From Mesorhizobium_K sp040049215 (GTDB taxonomy: Bacteria > Pseudomonadota > Alphaproteobacteria > Rhizobiales > Rhizobiaceae), in NCBI RefSeq assembly GCF_040049215.1, contig NZ_JBDZDN010000002.1, forward strand, positions 310,001-374,000: a stretch of DNA of 64,000 nucleotides, written 5' to 3'. The notes under the pieces were generated by a model. The model saw only the letters and a list, made by a program, of their open reading frames with translations. It was not told the DNA's origin and ran no database searches. This document shows positions 55,561 to 63,570 of this stretch, piece by piece (position 1 is the first letter of the stretch; each line of letters begins with the position of its first letter). The translations under genes were made by a program, and so were the position numbers.

Positions 55561-57651
55561 CTACTCCGTTCCTTGTTCCGGCGCCGTCGTCAGGCGGTTG
55601 CCGAGGGTCGAGTAGTCGGCATCGGCCTTGCCGTCGTCAGACTTCTTCGGAACCTTGAACACCTGCCCCGGCCAGATGCGGTCAGGATCCTCGATCTGCG
55701 ACTGGTTGGCGAGGTAGATCGTCGAGTAGCGCACGCCGCGCCCATAAACGCGCCGCGAGATGCGCCACAGCGTGTCGCCGCGGCGGATGATGACCGCACC
55801 GCCGGCCGACTGCAGCTTTGGCGCGAGCACTTCGCTGACGCCGGCCGCCGGCGGCGCGGGAAGAGCGCCGTCTTGCGCGGGTGCTGCGGCGATATCGGTT
55901 TCTGCCTCCGCAGCGGCGGGCGGGGCGGCCTCGGGCGCATCGGTGGCGGTAGCCGCATCGGCGGGAGGCGCAGTCGCGACTGGTGGCGTCACTGTGGCCG
56001 GCGCTTCAGGTGCTTCGGCCACAGGAGCCTCGGCGGTAGCGGGTTGCCCGGCGGCCGGCGACTCGGCTGCACCCGGCTGCGCGCTTGCAGCAGGCGCCTG
56101 GGTAGCCGGCGCTTCTGCGGTGGCTGCCGGTGCTTCGGCGGTCGGAGGCGTCACAGAAGCCGCGGCTGGCAGCCCCGCAGCCGGTGCGGTTGCGCCGGGT
56201 ACCGAACCTGATGCGTCTGCCGCAGCAGGTGCTTCCGTTGCCGGCACTGGCGTGTCGGCCCCGCCGCCGGCTGGCGGCGTCAGCGTGGCGGGCGCCTCGG
56301 CGACCGCAGCAGGGGTCTCCGGCGTGGGAGATATCTGGGCCGGAGCAGCCGGAGCAGCAGCAGGAGATTCAACGCCAGCCGCAGGCTGCGCAGCTGGAGT
56401 CTGAGCGGCGGCGGGCGGCGCGGCAGAAGCCGGCGCCTCAGTGGCCGCGGCGGGAGCTTCTGTCGTTGGGGCTGGAGCTTCCGGCGCCGCGGCCGAATCG
56501 GTCGAGGGGTCCGCCGATGCGGCGGCCGGCGCTTCCGCAGCTGGCGGCGCAGGCGCCGCGACCGCCGCGATCGTCTCGCCGGGCTCGCGCTCGAACGGCA
56601 CCGCAGCCCGGGCGGCGACCTTGACGCCGTCCGGCTCCAGCGAATCGACGCGGATGATATAGTCGCCGACCGGCAGGTCGCGCTCGGCCTCGATCAGATA
56701 GCTTCCGTCGGGCGAGGCTTTTGCATCCCCGAGCAGAATCTCGTTGGCGTAGCCACGTACGATGCGCCCGGGTTCGGCGGTGCCGGCCACGAATATCTTG
56801 CGGCCGTCGATCTCGACGGCTTCCACTCTGATCGACGGTCCTGCGGGAGCCGGCGTCGCAGACGACGGCGCCGGCTCGGAGTGCTTAGGCAAGGCGGCCT
56901 GCATCTCGCCTTCCGGCTTTGGCTCCGCCGCGGCCGGGGTCTCGACTGCCGGCGGCGTCTGTGTTGCCGGCGGCGCAGCCGCTTCCGGCAGCTTCGCAGC
57001 CGCAGCGGCGGGTGCTTGCGGCGCGGGCAGCGTGATCATGTGCGACGGCTTGCCGGGCTCCTCGACCAGCGCCAGCACCTGACCGTCAGGCGTTTCGGGC
57101 ACCGACACGACCGCCGTCTCGACCGACATCGCGACAACGTTGTCAGGGGCGGTGGCGCGCAGAACGATCTGGTAGTCGCCGGGCTTCAGCGGGTCGTCGA
57201 GAACGACGGCGAACGTGCCGTCGACGCCGGCGGTCGCGCTGCCGATCACATTGGAGCCGACCAGGAGGTCGACCTTCGCACTGGGCGCGGCCATGCCGGC
57301 GATCACGATCGAGCCGTCGCCCTCGACACGCACCACGTCGAAGCTAGGCGGCACGACGGACGGTTTGCCTGCGCTCTCGGGAGCGGCGGGCGCGGTCGGA
57401 GTGGTCTCTGGCGCGGCGGGCGTGGAGGATTCGGGAGCGGAGGGCTGCGTCGGCGGCTGAAGTGCAGTCGCGGGCTGATCCCCGCCAGGCAGCCGGGCGT
57501 CCTTGTGATCCGTCGGGCCGGCCTCGGGAAGTGCTGCGATCGTTTCCGGCTGCCTGGGCGGACCGAACATGCCTGCCCCATAGGCAACCACCGCCGCCGC
57601 GGCGACGCCACCTAAAAGAAAAAGCACTGCCTTGTTCGTCGTAACTGCCAT
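55561..57651 (-). CDS. LysM-containing envelope protein with Ig-like repeats and long Ala/Pro-rich linker
   Basis: Envelope protein of 696 residues. The N-terminal membrane anchor (AVLFLLGGVAAAAVVAYGAG) is followed by two related beta-sandwich-like repeats (around VRVEGDGSIVIAGMAAPSAK and VRVEAVEIDGRKIFVAGTAEPG on the protein), a ~245-residue Ala/Pro/Glu-rich low-complexity linker (about 362-607) and a C-terminal LysM domain (IIRRGDTLWRISRRVYG...WPGQVFKVP). It would reach from the membrane to peptidoglycan. ATG 57651 (MAVTTNKAVLFLL) is chosen over a longer in-frame start because it puts the anchor at the N-terminus. Confidence 0.88.
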   Translation of the reverse strand: MAVTTNKAVLFLLGGVAAAAVVAYGAGMFGPPRQPETIAALPEAGPTDHKDARLPGGDQPATALQPPTQPSAPESSTPAAPETTPTAPAAPESAGKPSVVPPSFDVVRVEGDGSIVIAGMAAPSAKVDLLVGSNVIGSATAGVDGTFAVVLDDPLKPGDYQIVLRATAPDNVVAMSVETAVVSVPETPDGQVLALVEEPGKPSHMITLPAPQAPAAAAAKLPEAAAPPATQTPPAVETPAAAEPKPEGEMQAALPKHSEPAPSSATPAPAGPSIRVEAVEIDGRKIFVAGTAEPGRIVRGYANEILLGDAKASPDGSYLIEAERDLPVGDYIIRVDSLEPDGVKVAARAAVPFEREPGETIAAVAAPAPPAAEAPAAASADPSTDSAAAPEAPAPTTEAPAAATEAPASAAPPAAAQTPAAQPAAGVESPAAAPAAPAQISPTPETPAAVAEAPATLTPPAGGGADTPVPATEAPAAADASGSVPGATAPAAGLPAAASVTPPTAEAPAATAEAPATQAPAASAQPGAAESPAAGQPATAEAPVAEAPEAPATVTPPVATAPPADAATATDAPEAAPPAAAEAETDIAAAPAQDGALPAPPAAGVSEVLAPKLQSAGGAVIIRRGDTLWRISRRVYGRGVRYSTIYLANQSQIEDPDRIWPGQVFKVPKKSDDGKADADYSTLGNRLTTAPEQGTE

Positions 57652-57773
57652 TCGCTGCCCCAAGGACCGATCCTCGCCCCCTTGTGCGGGTCTAACCTGT
57701 TTCGCCCGGAGCGACAAGAAAAGACCCTTATAAGGTCTTGACCTGACTACGTCTAAAATCACCAATCAGTTGC

Positions 57774-58385
57774 ATGAACACGATTCGATCCGTCTGCGTT
57801 TACTGCGGTTCGTCGCCTGGCAAGGACGAACTCTACCTAAAGGCCGGCCATGTGCTCGGACGCACCATCGCCAAGGCCGGCCTCGAGCTGATTTATGGCG
57901 GCGGCGGCAAGGGGATCATGGGCGCGGTCGCCGATGGCGCGCTGCGCGCCGGTGGCAGGGTTACCGGTATCATTCCACGCTTCCTGATGACCAAGGAGGC
58001 CACTGAAGCCGCGCTGCAGCGCCTCGACGACCTCGTCGTCACGGAGAACATGCACCAGCGCAAACACATGATGTTCGAGAAATCCGACGCCTTTGTGGCA
58101 CTGCCGGGCGGTATCGGCACGGTCGAGGAAATCGTCGAGATCATGACCTGGGCGCAGCTCGGCCATCACCGCAAGCCGATCGTCTTCGGCAATGTCGGCG
58201 GGTTCTGGAACCCGATGCTGGCCTTGCTCGACCACATGCGGGATGAGGGTTTCATCCACACCGGCCACCTTGTCAGCCCGCTGGTCGTCGACACCGCGGA
58301 GGCTATCGTGCCGGCAATCCTCGTCGCCGGTTCGACCGACGGCGCGCCCACCGAGGGCGTACAGTCGGTTATCGACAAGATGTGA
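57774..58385 (+). CDS. LOG family protein (cytokinin riboside 5'-monophosphate phosphoribohydrolase-like)
   Basis: 203-residue LOG-family nucleotide hydrolase (TIGR00730). Signatures are GGGGKGIMGAVADGA and the catalytic PGGIGTVEEIVE; MHQRKHMMFEKSDAFVALPGG precedes it. The older label lysine decarboxylase is a misnomer. Bacterial LOG proteins hydrolyse AMP-type nucleotides and may release cytokinin; in a plant-associated lineage this is notable but unproven. It is divergent from the LysM gene across 122 bp. Confidence 0.92.
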   Translation: MNTIRSVCVYCGSSPGKDELYLKAGHVLGRTIAKAGLELIYGGGGKGIMGAVADGALRAGGRVTGIIPRFLMTKEATEAALQRLDDLVVTENMHQRKHMMFEKSDAFVALPGGIGTVEEIVEIMTWAQLGHHRKPIVFGNVGGFWNPMLALLDHMRDEGFIHTGHLVSPLVVDTAEAIVPAILVAGSTDGAPTEGVQSVIDKM

Positions 58386-58493
58386 AAGGGCTGCTGAGCC
58401 GGCGTCGCCCACAGTCGTGGCTTGACGCGCGGTAAGGCGGCGGCAATCCTCCGAAAGCGGCTGTACGACAGCCGGGCCCAAGGAGGAGCAGGC

Positions 58494-59117
58494 ATGCTGA
58501 CCGTCCTGAAATGGCTTTTCTACCTGATCGCGGCAATCGCCATCATCATAGTCGGCGGATCGTTCCTGCTTCCCGCCCGAGCGGTCGTGACCCGTTCGAT
58601 CGAGATCGCCGCGCCCCCCGACAAGGTGTTCGCCATCGTCGGCGATCTGAGACGATTCAACGAGTTCTCACCCTGGGCGGATCTCGATCCCAACATCAAA
58701 TATACGTTCGAGGGGCCGGAGAGCGGCACCGGCCAGGAGATGAACTGGACGTCGGATAATGACGATGTCGGCAGCGGCTCGCAGACGATCATCAAATACG
58801 AGCCGCCGAATTTCGTGGAGCTCGCGCTCGATTTCGGCATGCGGGGTAAATCGATCGCGACGTGGGATCTCGTGCCCTCGACATCAGGCACCAAGGCGAC
58901 CTGGGGCTTCAAGGCCGATCTCGAAGGCATCCCGGCAAAGTGGTTCGGCCTGATGTTCGACCGCTGGATCGGCGCCGACTACGAAAAAGGCCTCGCCAAG
59001 CTGAAGGTAGCAGCGGAGAAGCCGGCCCCGGAGCCAGCCGCACCCGAACCGGTCACGCCCGAAACCGCCGCGCCCGAACCGGCTGCACCGGCGCCGGAGC
59101 AGCCAGCGGCGCAGTGA
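58494..59117 (+). CDS. SRPBCC family membrane-anchored protein
   Basis: 207 residues. One N-terminal membrane helix (WLFYLIAAIAIIIVGGSFLL) is followed by a START/SRPBCC-type ligand-binding fold (VVTRSIEIAAPPDKVFAIVGDL, then FNEFSPWADLDPNIKY) and a ~30-residue Pro/Ala/Glu-rich tail (PEPAAPEPV repeats). Ligand unknown. ATG 58494 is preceded by AGGAGGAGCAGGC, an excellent ribosome-binding site, which decides the start against 58422. Confidence 0.85.
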   Translation: MLTVLKWLFYLIAAIAIIIVGGSFLLPARAVVTRSIEIAAPPDKVFAIVGDLRRFNEFSPWADLDPNIKYTFEGPESGTGQEMNWTSDNDDVGSGSQTIIKYEPPNFVELALDFGMRGKSIATWDLVPSTSGTKATWGFKADLEGIPAKWFGLMFDRWIGADYEKGLAKLKVAAEKPAPEPAAPEPVTPETAAPEPAAPAPEQPAAQ

Positions 59118-59145
59118 TGCCTAGCTGACTACCTGCCGGTCCGCC

Positions 59146-60090
59146 TCAGGCCGCGCTGGCGCCGCGCTGCGGAACGACCGGCAAGGTCGAACAAACCTTC
59201 AGCAGTTCCTGCTTGAACCGCTCGATCAGCCAGCTTGCGGCAGGTCCGGGCGGCGAGTCGGCCCGATAGAAGGCATGCAGCTGATAAGGCCGCTCCGGAT
59301 AGGGCTCGAGATCGAGCACCGCGAGCCGTCCCGCCGCCACGTCTTCCAAGATCATCCAGGTCGGCAGGCCACCCCAGCCTAGGCCGGACAGGATAAGATC
59401 GCGCTTGATCGACATGTCGGTCATGCGCCAGGTACGATAGGCGAAGACGCCGAAATCCTTGCCCTTGGTCATTTGCGACACGTCGGAGATGACGAGCTGG
59501 ATGTGCTCGCGCACCACCGATAGCGGCACCCTGCCCTTGTAGGCCGCCAACGGATGGCGGGGTGCGGCCACGGGCGTCATCGACGCGTCGCCGATGCGCA
59601 CAGCCACAAGCTCGTCGCTGATCGCCACAGGCTGGCCGCCGATACTCAGATTGGCTCCATGGCTCAGCAACTGCTCCGAGACGATGCCTAGAGTGCCAAC
59701 ATTCAGCCTGAGACCGACCGATGGAAATTCCGCCTCGAATGCCGCAAGCACCGTGGTCAGCGCCGGCGATGGCGTCGTGACGTCGACCGCTATGACCAAC
59801 TCCGCTTCCAATCCCCGCGTCAACCCCTCGGCGCGGGCGCGGATGTCGCTCAGCACGCCGACCATGCGGCGCGCGTCAGTGAGCATCGCCTTGCCTTCGG
59901 TCGTAAGCGTGGGTTCGCGCGTGCCTTCCCGCTCGAACAGCCTCAGCCCGAGCTGCGCCTCCAGATTGGCGATGGCGTAGCTTATCACCGACTGCGCCCG
60001 GTTGAGCTTGCGCCCGGCGGCCGAGAAGCTGCCGGTGTCGGCAACGGCGACAAGGACCTGCAATTGATCGAGGGTTGGGTTGGGTTGCAT
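59146..60090 (-). CDS. LysR family transcriptional regulator
   Basis: 314 residues with an N-terminal winged HTH (TGSFSAAGRKLNRAQSVISYAI, LGLRLFEREG) and a periplasmic-binding-fold effector domain. It is divergent from azoR with 108 bp between starts, the usual geometry for a LysR protein that controls its neighbour, so a redox or quinone-type inducer is plausible (inference). Confidence 0.92.
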   Translation of the reverse strand: MQPNPTLDQLQVLVAVADTGSFSAAGRKLNRAQSVISYAIANLEAQLGLRLFEREGTREPTLTTEGKAMLTDARRMVGVLSDIRARAEGLTRGLEAELVIAVDVTTPSPALTTVLAAFEAEFPSVGLRLNVGTLGIVSEQLLSHGANLSIGGQPVAISDELVAVRIGDASMTPVAAPRHPLAAYKGRVPLSVVREHIQLVISDVSQMTKGKDFGVFAYRTWRMTDMSIKRDLILSGLGWGGLPTWMILEDVAAGRLAVLDLEPYPERPYQLHAFYRADSPPGPAASWLIERFKQELLKVCSTLPVVPQRGASAA

Positions 60091-60198
60091 GATCTATCTA
60101 ATTTGCGGATGGATTGAATAGAGAATATACCAGTTTTTCGAATGGATTGGAACACCCACATTGGCGGCAACATCAACCCCGTCCCCGGAGTTAAGCCA
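60091..60198. promoter_or_regulatory. LysR / azoR divergent control region
   Basis: 108 bp, AT-rich in its first half. ATGGATTG occurs twice in the same direction (60109-60116 and 60142-60149), 33 bp apart, about three helical turns, on either side of the AT-rich AATATAC. Candidate LysR-type binding half-sites; a perfect T-N11-A palindrome is not obvious. Confidence 0.4.
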
Positions 60199-60837
60199 AT
60201 GTCTTCCATTCTTCTCGTCACCTCCAGCCCGCGCGGTGCGGCGTCGCATTCGACGCGCGTCGCCACCGAACTCGCCGCCAAGCTGCGCGAAGCGAACCCT
60301 GCTTCTACGCTCGTGGTAAGGGACCTCGTCGCCAATCCGCTGCCGCATATCGATGCCGATTACTCGACCGGCATCTACACGCCGGCCGATGCGCGCACGC
60401 CGCGCCAGGCCGAGGTGGTGGCCGTCTCCGACAGCGCTCTGGACGAACTGTTCGCCGCCGACACGGTGATTCTCGCCACCGGCTTCATCAATTTCGGCAT
60501 CTCCTCGACGCTGAAATCCTGGATCGACCACATCTCCCGCGCGGGCAAGAGCTTCTCCTATGGCGAGAACGGCCCGAAAGGCCTGGTGACCGGCAAGAAG
60601 GTCTATGTCGTGCTGGCTTCGGGCGGCGTCTATTCCGAGGGGGCAGCGGTACAGATGGATCACGCCATCCCCTATTTGCGCAGCGTACTTAGCTTCCTGG
60701 GCATGACCGATGTCGTGGTCATCCGCGTCGAAGGCGTCGGCATGGGGCCGGAAGCGACAGCCGCCGCGCTCGACAAGGCAACCGCCCGCATAGAGGCGCT
60801 GGCTGCCAAGCCGGTAGACGTCGCCGCAGCCGCCTGA
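60199..60837 (+). CDS. azoR: FMN-dependent NADH-azoreductase
   Basis: Flavodoxin-fold quinone/azo reductase of 212 residues. It shows the FMN-binding N-terminus SSILLVTSSPRGAASHSTRVA, the ATGFINFGISSTLKSWIDH region, and LASGGVYSEG. It catalyses two-electron reduction of quinones and azo compounds using NADH. The ATG at 60199 begins MSSILLVTSSPRG; an upstream in-frame ATG at 60142 is unlikely. It is followed by a perfect palindromic terminator and converges with the HlyU gene. Confidence 0.93.
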   Translation: MSSILLVTSSPRGAASHSTRVATELAAKLREANPASTLVVRDLVANPLPHIDADYSTGIYTPADARTPRQAEVVAVSDSALDELFAADTVILATGFINFGISSTLKSWIDHISRAGKSFSYGENGPKGLVTGKKVYVVLASGGVYSEGAAVQMDHAIPYLRSVLSFLGMTDVVVIRVEGVGMGPEATAAALDKATARIEALAAKPVDVAAAA

Positions 60838-60860
60838 AAGCTGCAGCCTGACAACAAAGA

Positions 60861-60886
60861 GGCAGGCGCCGGATCCGGCGCCTGTC
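60861..60886. terminator. Palindromic terminator between azoR and hlyU-type gene
   Basis: A perfect 22-bp palindrome spans 60863-60884 (arms CAGGCGCCGGA / TCCGGCGCCTG) with weaker pairing at its edges, lying between two convergent genes 24 bp after azoR. The T-tract is short, so its strength is uncertain, but it can serve both strands. Confidence 0.7.
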
Positions 60887-60904
60887 TCGTTCGTGCATTG
60901 CCCG

Positions 60905-61192
60905 TTAGTCGAAAATACGCTCGCCCTGCTCGTCTACGATCTGCTGGCCCTTGCGGAGCGACACGTCGACGGCATCGTCGAGGCCGGCAAAGCGGTCGGC
61001 ACGGACGAAACGGTGCTCCTTCAGAACGCCGCCGATCTCCTTCGAGACTACGCCGCAGGTCTGGTACTGCCCGTCATTCTTGTAGGGAGTGGCGGCGATC
61101 GTGAAGCCTTTGTGCTCGATCTGCTTGGCAGGCTTGCCGGCAGCGCCCTCGTCCGAGCCGCCGCCGCCGAAAAGACGTTTCAGGAATGACAT
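60905..61192 (-). CDS. HlyU family protein
   Basis: 95-residue member of the HlyU family, named for the Vibrio transcriptional activator; but the domain here (AKQIEHKGFTIAATPYKNDGQYQTCGVV ... KEHRFVRADRF) is shared by many small alphaproteobacterial proteins without proof of regulation, and it has no HTH. The N-terminus is Gly-rich (KRLFGGGGSDE). It stands alone. Confidence 0.85.
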   Translation of the reverse strand: MSFLKRLFGGGGSDEGAAGKPAKQIEHKGFTIAATPYKNDGQYQTCGVVSKEIGGVLKEHRFVRADRFAGLDDAVDVSLRKGQQIVDEQGERIFD

Positions 61193-61288
61193 CGCGCTCC
61201 CGCCCTCTGTTGTCCCCTCAAGTTAGAGCGTTCCCTCGCGCGCGTCGAGATGACCGCGCAGGCTCGACCCTGCGGTTGAAAGCAGGGG

Positions 61289-61714
61289 CTAGTCGCCAAG
61301 ATGTAGCAGAATCTCTCGCCGGTGCGGCGCGTCGCGGTGCTCGAAAAGATAGATGCCCTGCCAGGCGCCGAGCGCCAGGCGGCCGCCGGTCACCGGGATC
61401 GAGAGCGAAGTCGCCGTGAGCGCCGCCTTGATGTGCGCCGGCATGTCGTCGGCGCCCTCGCTACGGTGCACGAGATAGCGCATCGCAGGATCGTTGGCCG
61501 GCGGCACGAGCCGTCTGAAGAAGGCATCGAGATCGCGGCGTACGTCAGGATCGGCGTTTTCCTGGATGAGCAGCGAGCACGACGTGTGCCGGACGAAGGC
61601 CGTCAGCAGCCCGATGTCGATGCCGGCGTCGCGGACGAAGACCTCGACCTTTTCGGTGAATTCGTAGAGCCCCTGCCCCTTGGTCGGGACGACGAGCTTC
61701 TCTTGCCAAGCCAC
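61289..61714 (-). CDS. YjbQ (UPF0047) secondary thiamine-phosphate synthase-like protein
   Basis: 141 residues of the YjbQ family, reported to have weak thiamine-phosphate synthase activity. The signatures are VRHTSCSLLIQENAD, EGADDMPAHIKAAL and GAWQGIYLFEHRD, which supply the conserved His/Asp cluster. It begins 1 bp after the stop of the LysE gene on the same strand, so the two are probably co-transcribed. Confidence 0.9.
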   Translation of the reverse strand: MAWQEKLVVPTKGQGLYEFTEKVEVFVRDAGIDIGLLTAFVRHTSCSLLIQENADPDVRRDLDAFFRRLVPPANDPAMRYLVHRSEGADDMPAHIKAALTATSLSIPVTGGRLALGAWQGIYLFEHRDAPHRREILLHLGD

Positions 61715-61715
61715 T

Positions 61716-62327
61716 CTAGCGCTCGGTCAACGCCAGCCTCGCCCCCAGCATGACGAAGGCTGCCGCGAAGGTGCGCCGCATCCAGGCCATGACCGACGGG
61801 CTGCCGACCACCCGGTCGCGCATGGCGGCGGCAAACACGCCGTAGAGCGCGAAGATGACGAAGGTCGCCGCCATGAACACGCCGGACAGCTCCAGCATTC
61901 TGAGCAACTGGTGCGGTTCGCCGGGCGATATGAACTGCGGCAGGAAGGCGACAAAGAAGATCGAGAGCTTTGGGTTGAGGATATTCACCAGCACGCCGTC
62001 GATGACGATCCTCAGCGCCGAGCGCTGGTCGGCGCCCGCCTCGACCTTCAGCGCGCCGTTCTCGCGCAGCGATTGCCAGGCCATGTAGAGCAGATAGGCG
62101 ACGCCCAGATATTTCACGATCTCGAAGGCGAGTGCGCTGGCGTGGAGCAGCGCTGCAAGCCCGGTCAGCGCGGCGATGAGATGCGGCACGATGCCGAGCG
62201 TGCAGGCGAAAGCGGCAAGCACGCTGGCGCGCCATCCCCGCGACAGGCCGGCCGCCAACGTATAGACGACGCCGGTTCCGGGCGATGCGACGATGATCAG
62301 GGTGGTGAGGAGGAATTCGATGCTCAT
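61716..62327 (-). CDS. LysE family translocator
   Basis: Inner-membrane amino-acid (or related metabolite) exporter of 203 residues with six hydrophobic helices. It starts MSIEFLLTTLIIVASPGTGVVYT, the LysE/RhtB signature, and continues AYLLYMAWQSLR and NILNPKLSIFFVAFLPQF. ATG 62327 is chosen because this motif is normally at the very N-terminus. Substrate unknown. It is upstream of yjbQ and next to the second repeat copy. Confidence 0.92.
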   Translation of the reverse strand: MSIEFLLTTLIIVASPGTGVVYTLAAGLSRGWRASVLAAFACTLGIVPHLIAALTGLAALLHASALAFEIVKYLGVAYLLYMAWQSLRENGALKVEAGADQRSALRIVIDGVLVNILNPKLSIFFVAFLPQFISPGEPHQLLRMLELSGVFMAATFVIFALYGVFAAAMRDRVVGSPSVMAWMRRTFAAAFVMLGARLALTER

Positions 62328-62477
62328 ATACCGAGCAAGCCATTCCTCGCCGCTGGCGTCAAGTCCGGGGTCCGCGGCCGACCGGCGGCCCACGGTCGCG
62401 CGCTTGCCTTCGATAGAAGTGGTCGCGTTTCACCGTCGCCACGCCCGCCGAAGCGTCTGGCCGTTTTCAAAGAACGC

Positions 62478-62815
62478 TCCCTGCCTTGGCAAAGGAGGAG
62501 TCGGGAAGCGGGGCACGGGGCCGAGCCTCTCAATTGTTAGTACGTGGCGCGGTCTCCCGTGCCCCGCCGGCGTTCTTGCCCTACCTGGAGGGGACGCAGC
62601 GAATTCTTTCACCGCGCGACCTCGGTCAGGGCCCGGACCTCAGGGCTCATCACCCAGCCGCGCCACCGTTAGCGCGACCGATCCGGCGCCGCCACCCTCC
62701 CTGATACCCGGTGCGCACCAGGTTCCCGCGAGAGCGATGGCCAAGTATCGCGCAGCATTGATCTGCGTGGAGAAACAGGCGCGAAATATTTTCGCGGTCG
62801 AATGAAATCAACGGG
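62478..62815. repeat. Dispersed repeat, copy B (core 62499-62740), inverted relative to copy A
   Basis: The core is the reverse complement of 48418-48659 (6 differences in 242 bp). Two differences fall in one short stretch near the left part of the element and four fall together in the loop of the 12-bp stem. Similarity fades into the flanks: GCAACCCGTTGATTTC and CTGTTTCTCCACGC are shared on the distal side. It lies in the 592-bp gap 62328-62919 between lysE and the first of two unknown genes; I see nothing else in that gap. Confidence 0.9.
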
Positions 62816-62919
62816 TTGCCTGGCATGTCTATCCACGCGGAGGCGGTCATCGCAATAGCCGTGCAGTAGTGGGCGGCGACCCCTCCGAGCGGTTGCCGCA
62901 ATGGCCATGCCATGGCCGG

Positions 62920-63402
62920 CTACGGCGATACGTTTATCGACCGGACGATCGTCTGGAAAGTCGGCTGCACGCTGTCGCAACTGTCGAAAGCGCAGGATAG
63001 GACGATAACGATCATGTGCATCCCGTTAGTCGTCGCCAGCACACGGGATCTTTTGCCGATTGCAATCATGTTGTCGTGGGTTCCATCCACCCACTCATGC
63101 CCATCGATCGAACTCGTTCCCGCATGAACGATCGTCGATTTGATTTCGGTCCCCTCGGCCTGTTTCGTGAAAGGCAACCGCAGCTGCTCCAACCATCCCG
63201 CGGTGGGGTCGGAACCGTCGCGGGCGGTGAGGACGAGCGCGACAAGATACGCGTTTTCCGCCTCGTCGGCGACCTTGAGGCAATCGGTGCGGGTCCGCTC
63301 GCGGAAACACTCCCAGCCTGACGGAATCTCGAAACTAAACCCGCGGCCAAAGAGCCTGGTGAGAGGCGGCTGGAAGATGAGTTGCGACGTCGCCCAGGCC
63401 AT
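62920..63402 (-). CDS. Unknown Cys-containing protein, paralogue of the next gene
   Basis: I do not recognise this 160-residue protein. It shares a pattern with the protein encoded immediately upstream on the same strand: F-x-IP-x-GW-x-C, a second Cys, WVDG-x-H, a LATT stretch, and a C-terminal SC-x(2)-D-x-C. The conserved Cys pairs suggest disulfides and so an exported protein, yet no signal peptide follows ATG 63402. An in-frame stop lies just upstream (63421-63423). The gene may have lost its N-terminus or have a frameshift near 63400-63430. Confidence 0.6.
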   Translation of the reverse strand: MAWATSQLIFQPPLTRLFGRGFSFEIPSGWECFRERTRTDCLKVADEAENAYLVALVLTARDGSDPTAGWLEQLRLPFTKQAEGTEIKSTIVHAGTSSIDGHEWVDGTHDNMIAIGKRSRVLATTNGMHMIVIVLSCAFDSCDSVQPTFQTIVRSINVSP

Positions 63403-63570
63403 GCCGCCGAGGACTGTGTTTCATCGGCCATCTTGGCGCACCTACAGCGGGGTTATCGTGACGAGTACGTTGTCCAGAACGTGCGACGACGTCCAACGTG
63501 GCCGGAAGGGATTGGGGGGGGTAAATGCCTCATGGGGCGCCTCGAACCGACCCCTCTGTCCTGGATGTCC

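Noticed and set aside
55537..56211. Gly/Arg-rich plus-strand frame opposite the LysM gene
   Set aside because: Arises from the antisense of the GC-rich Ala/Pro linker.
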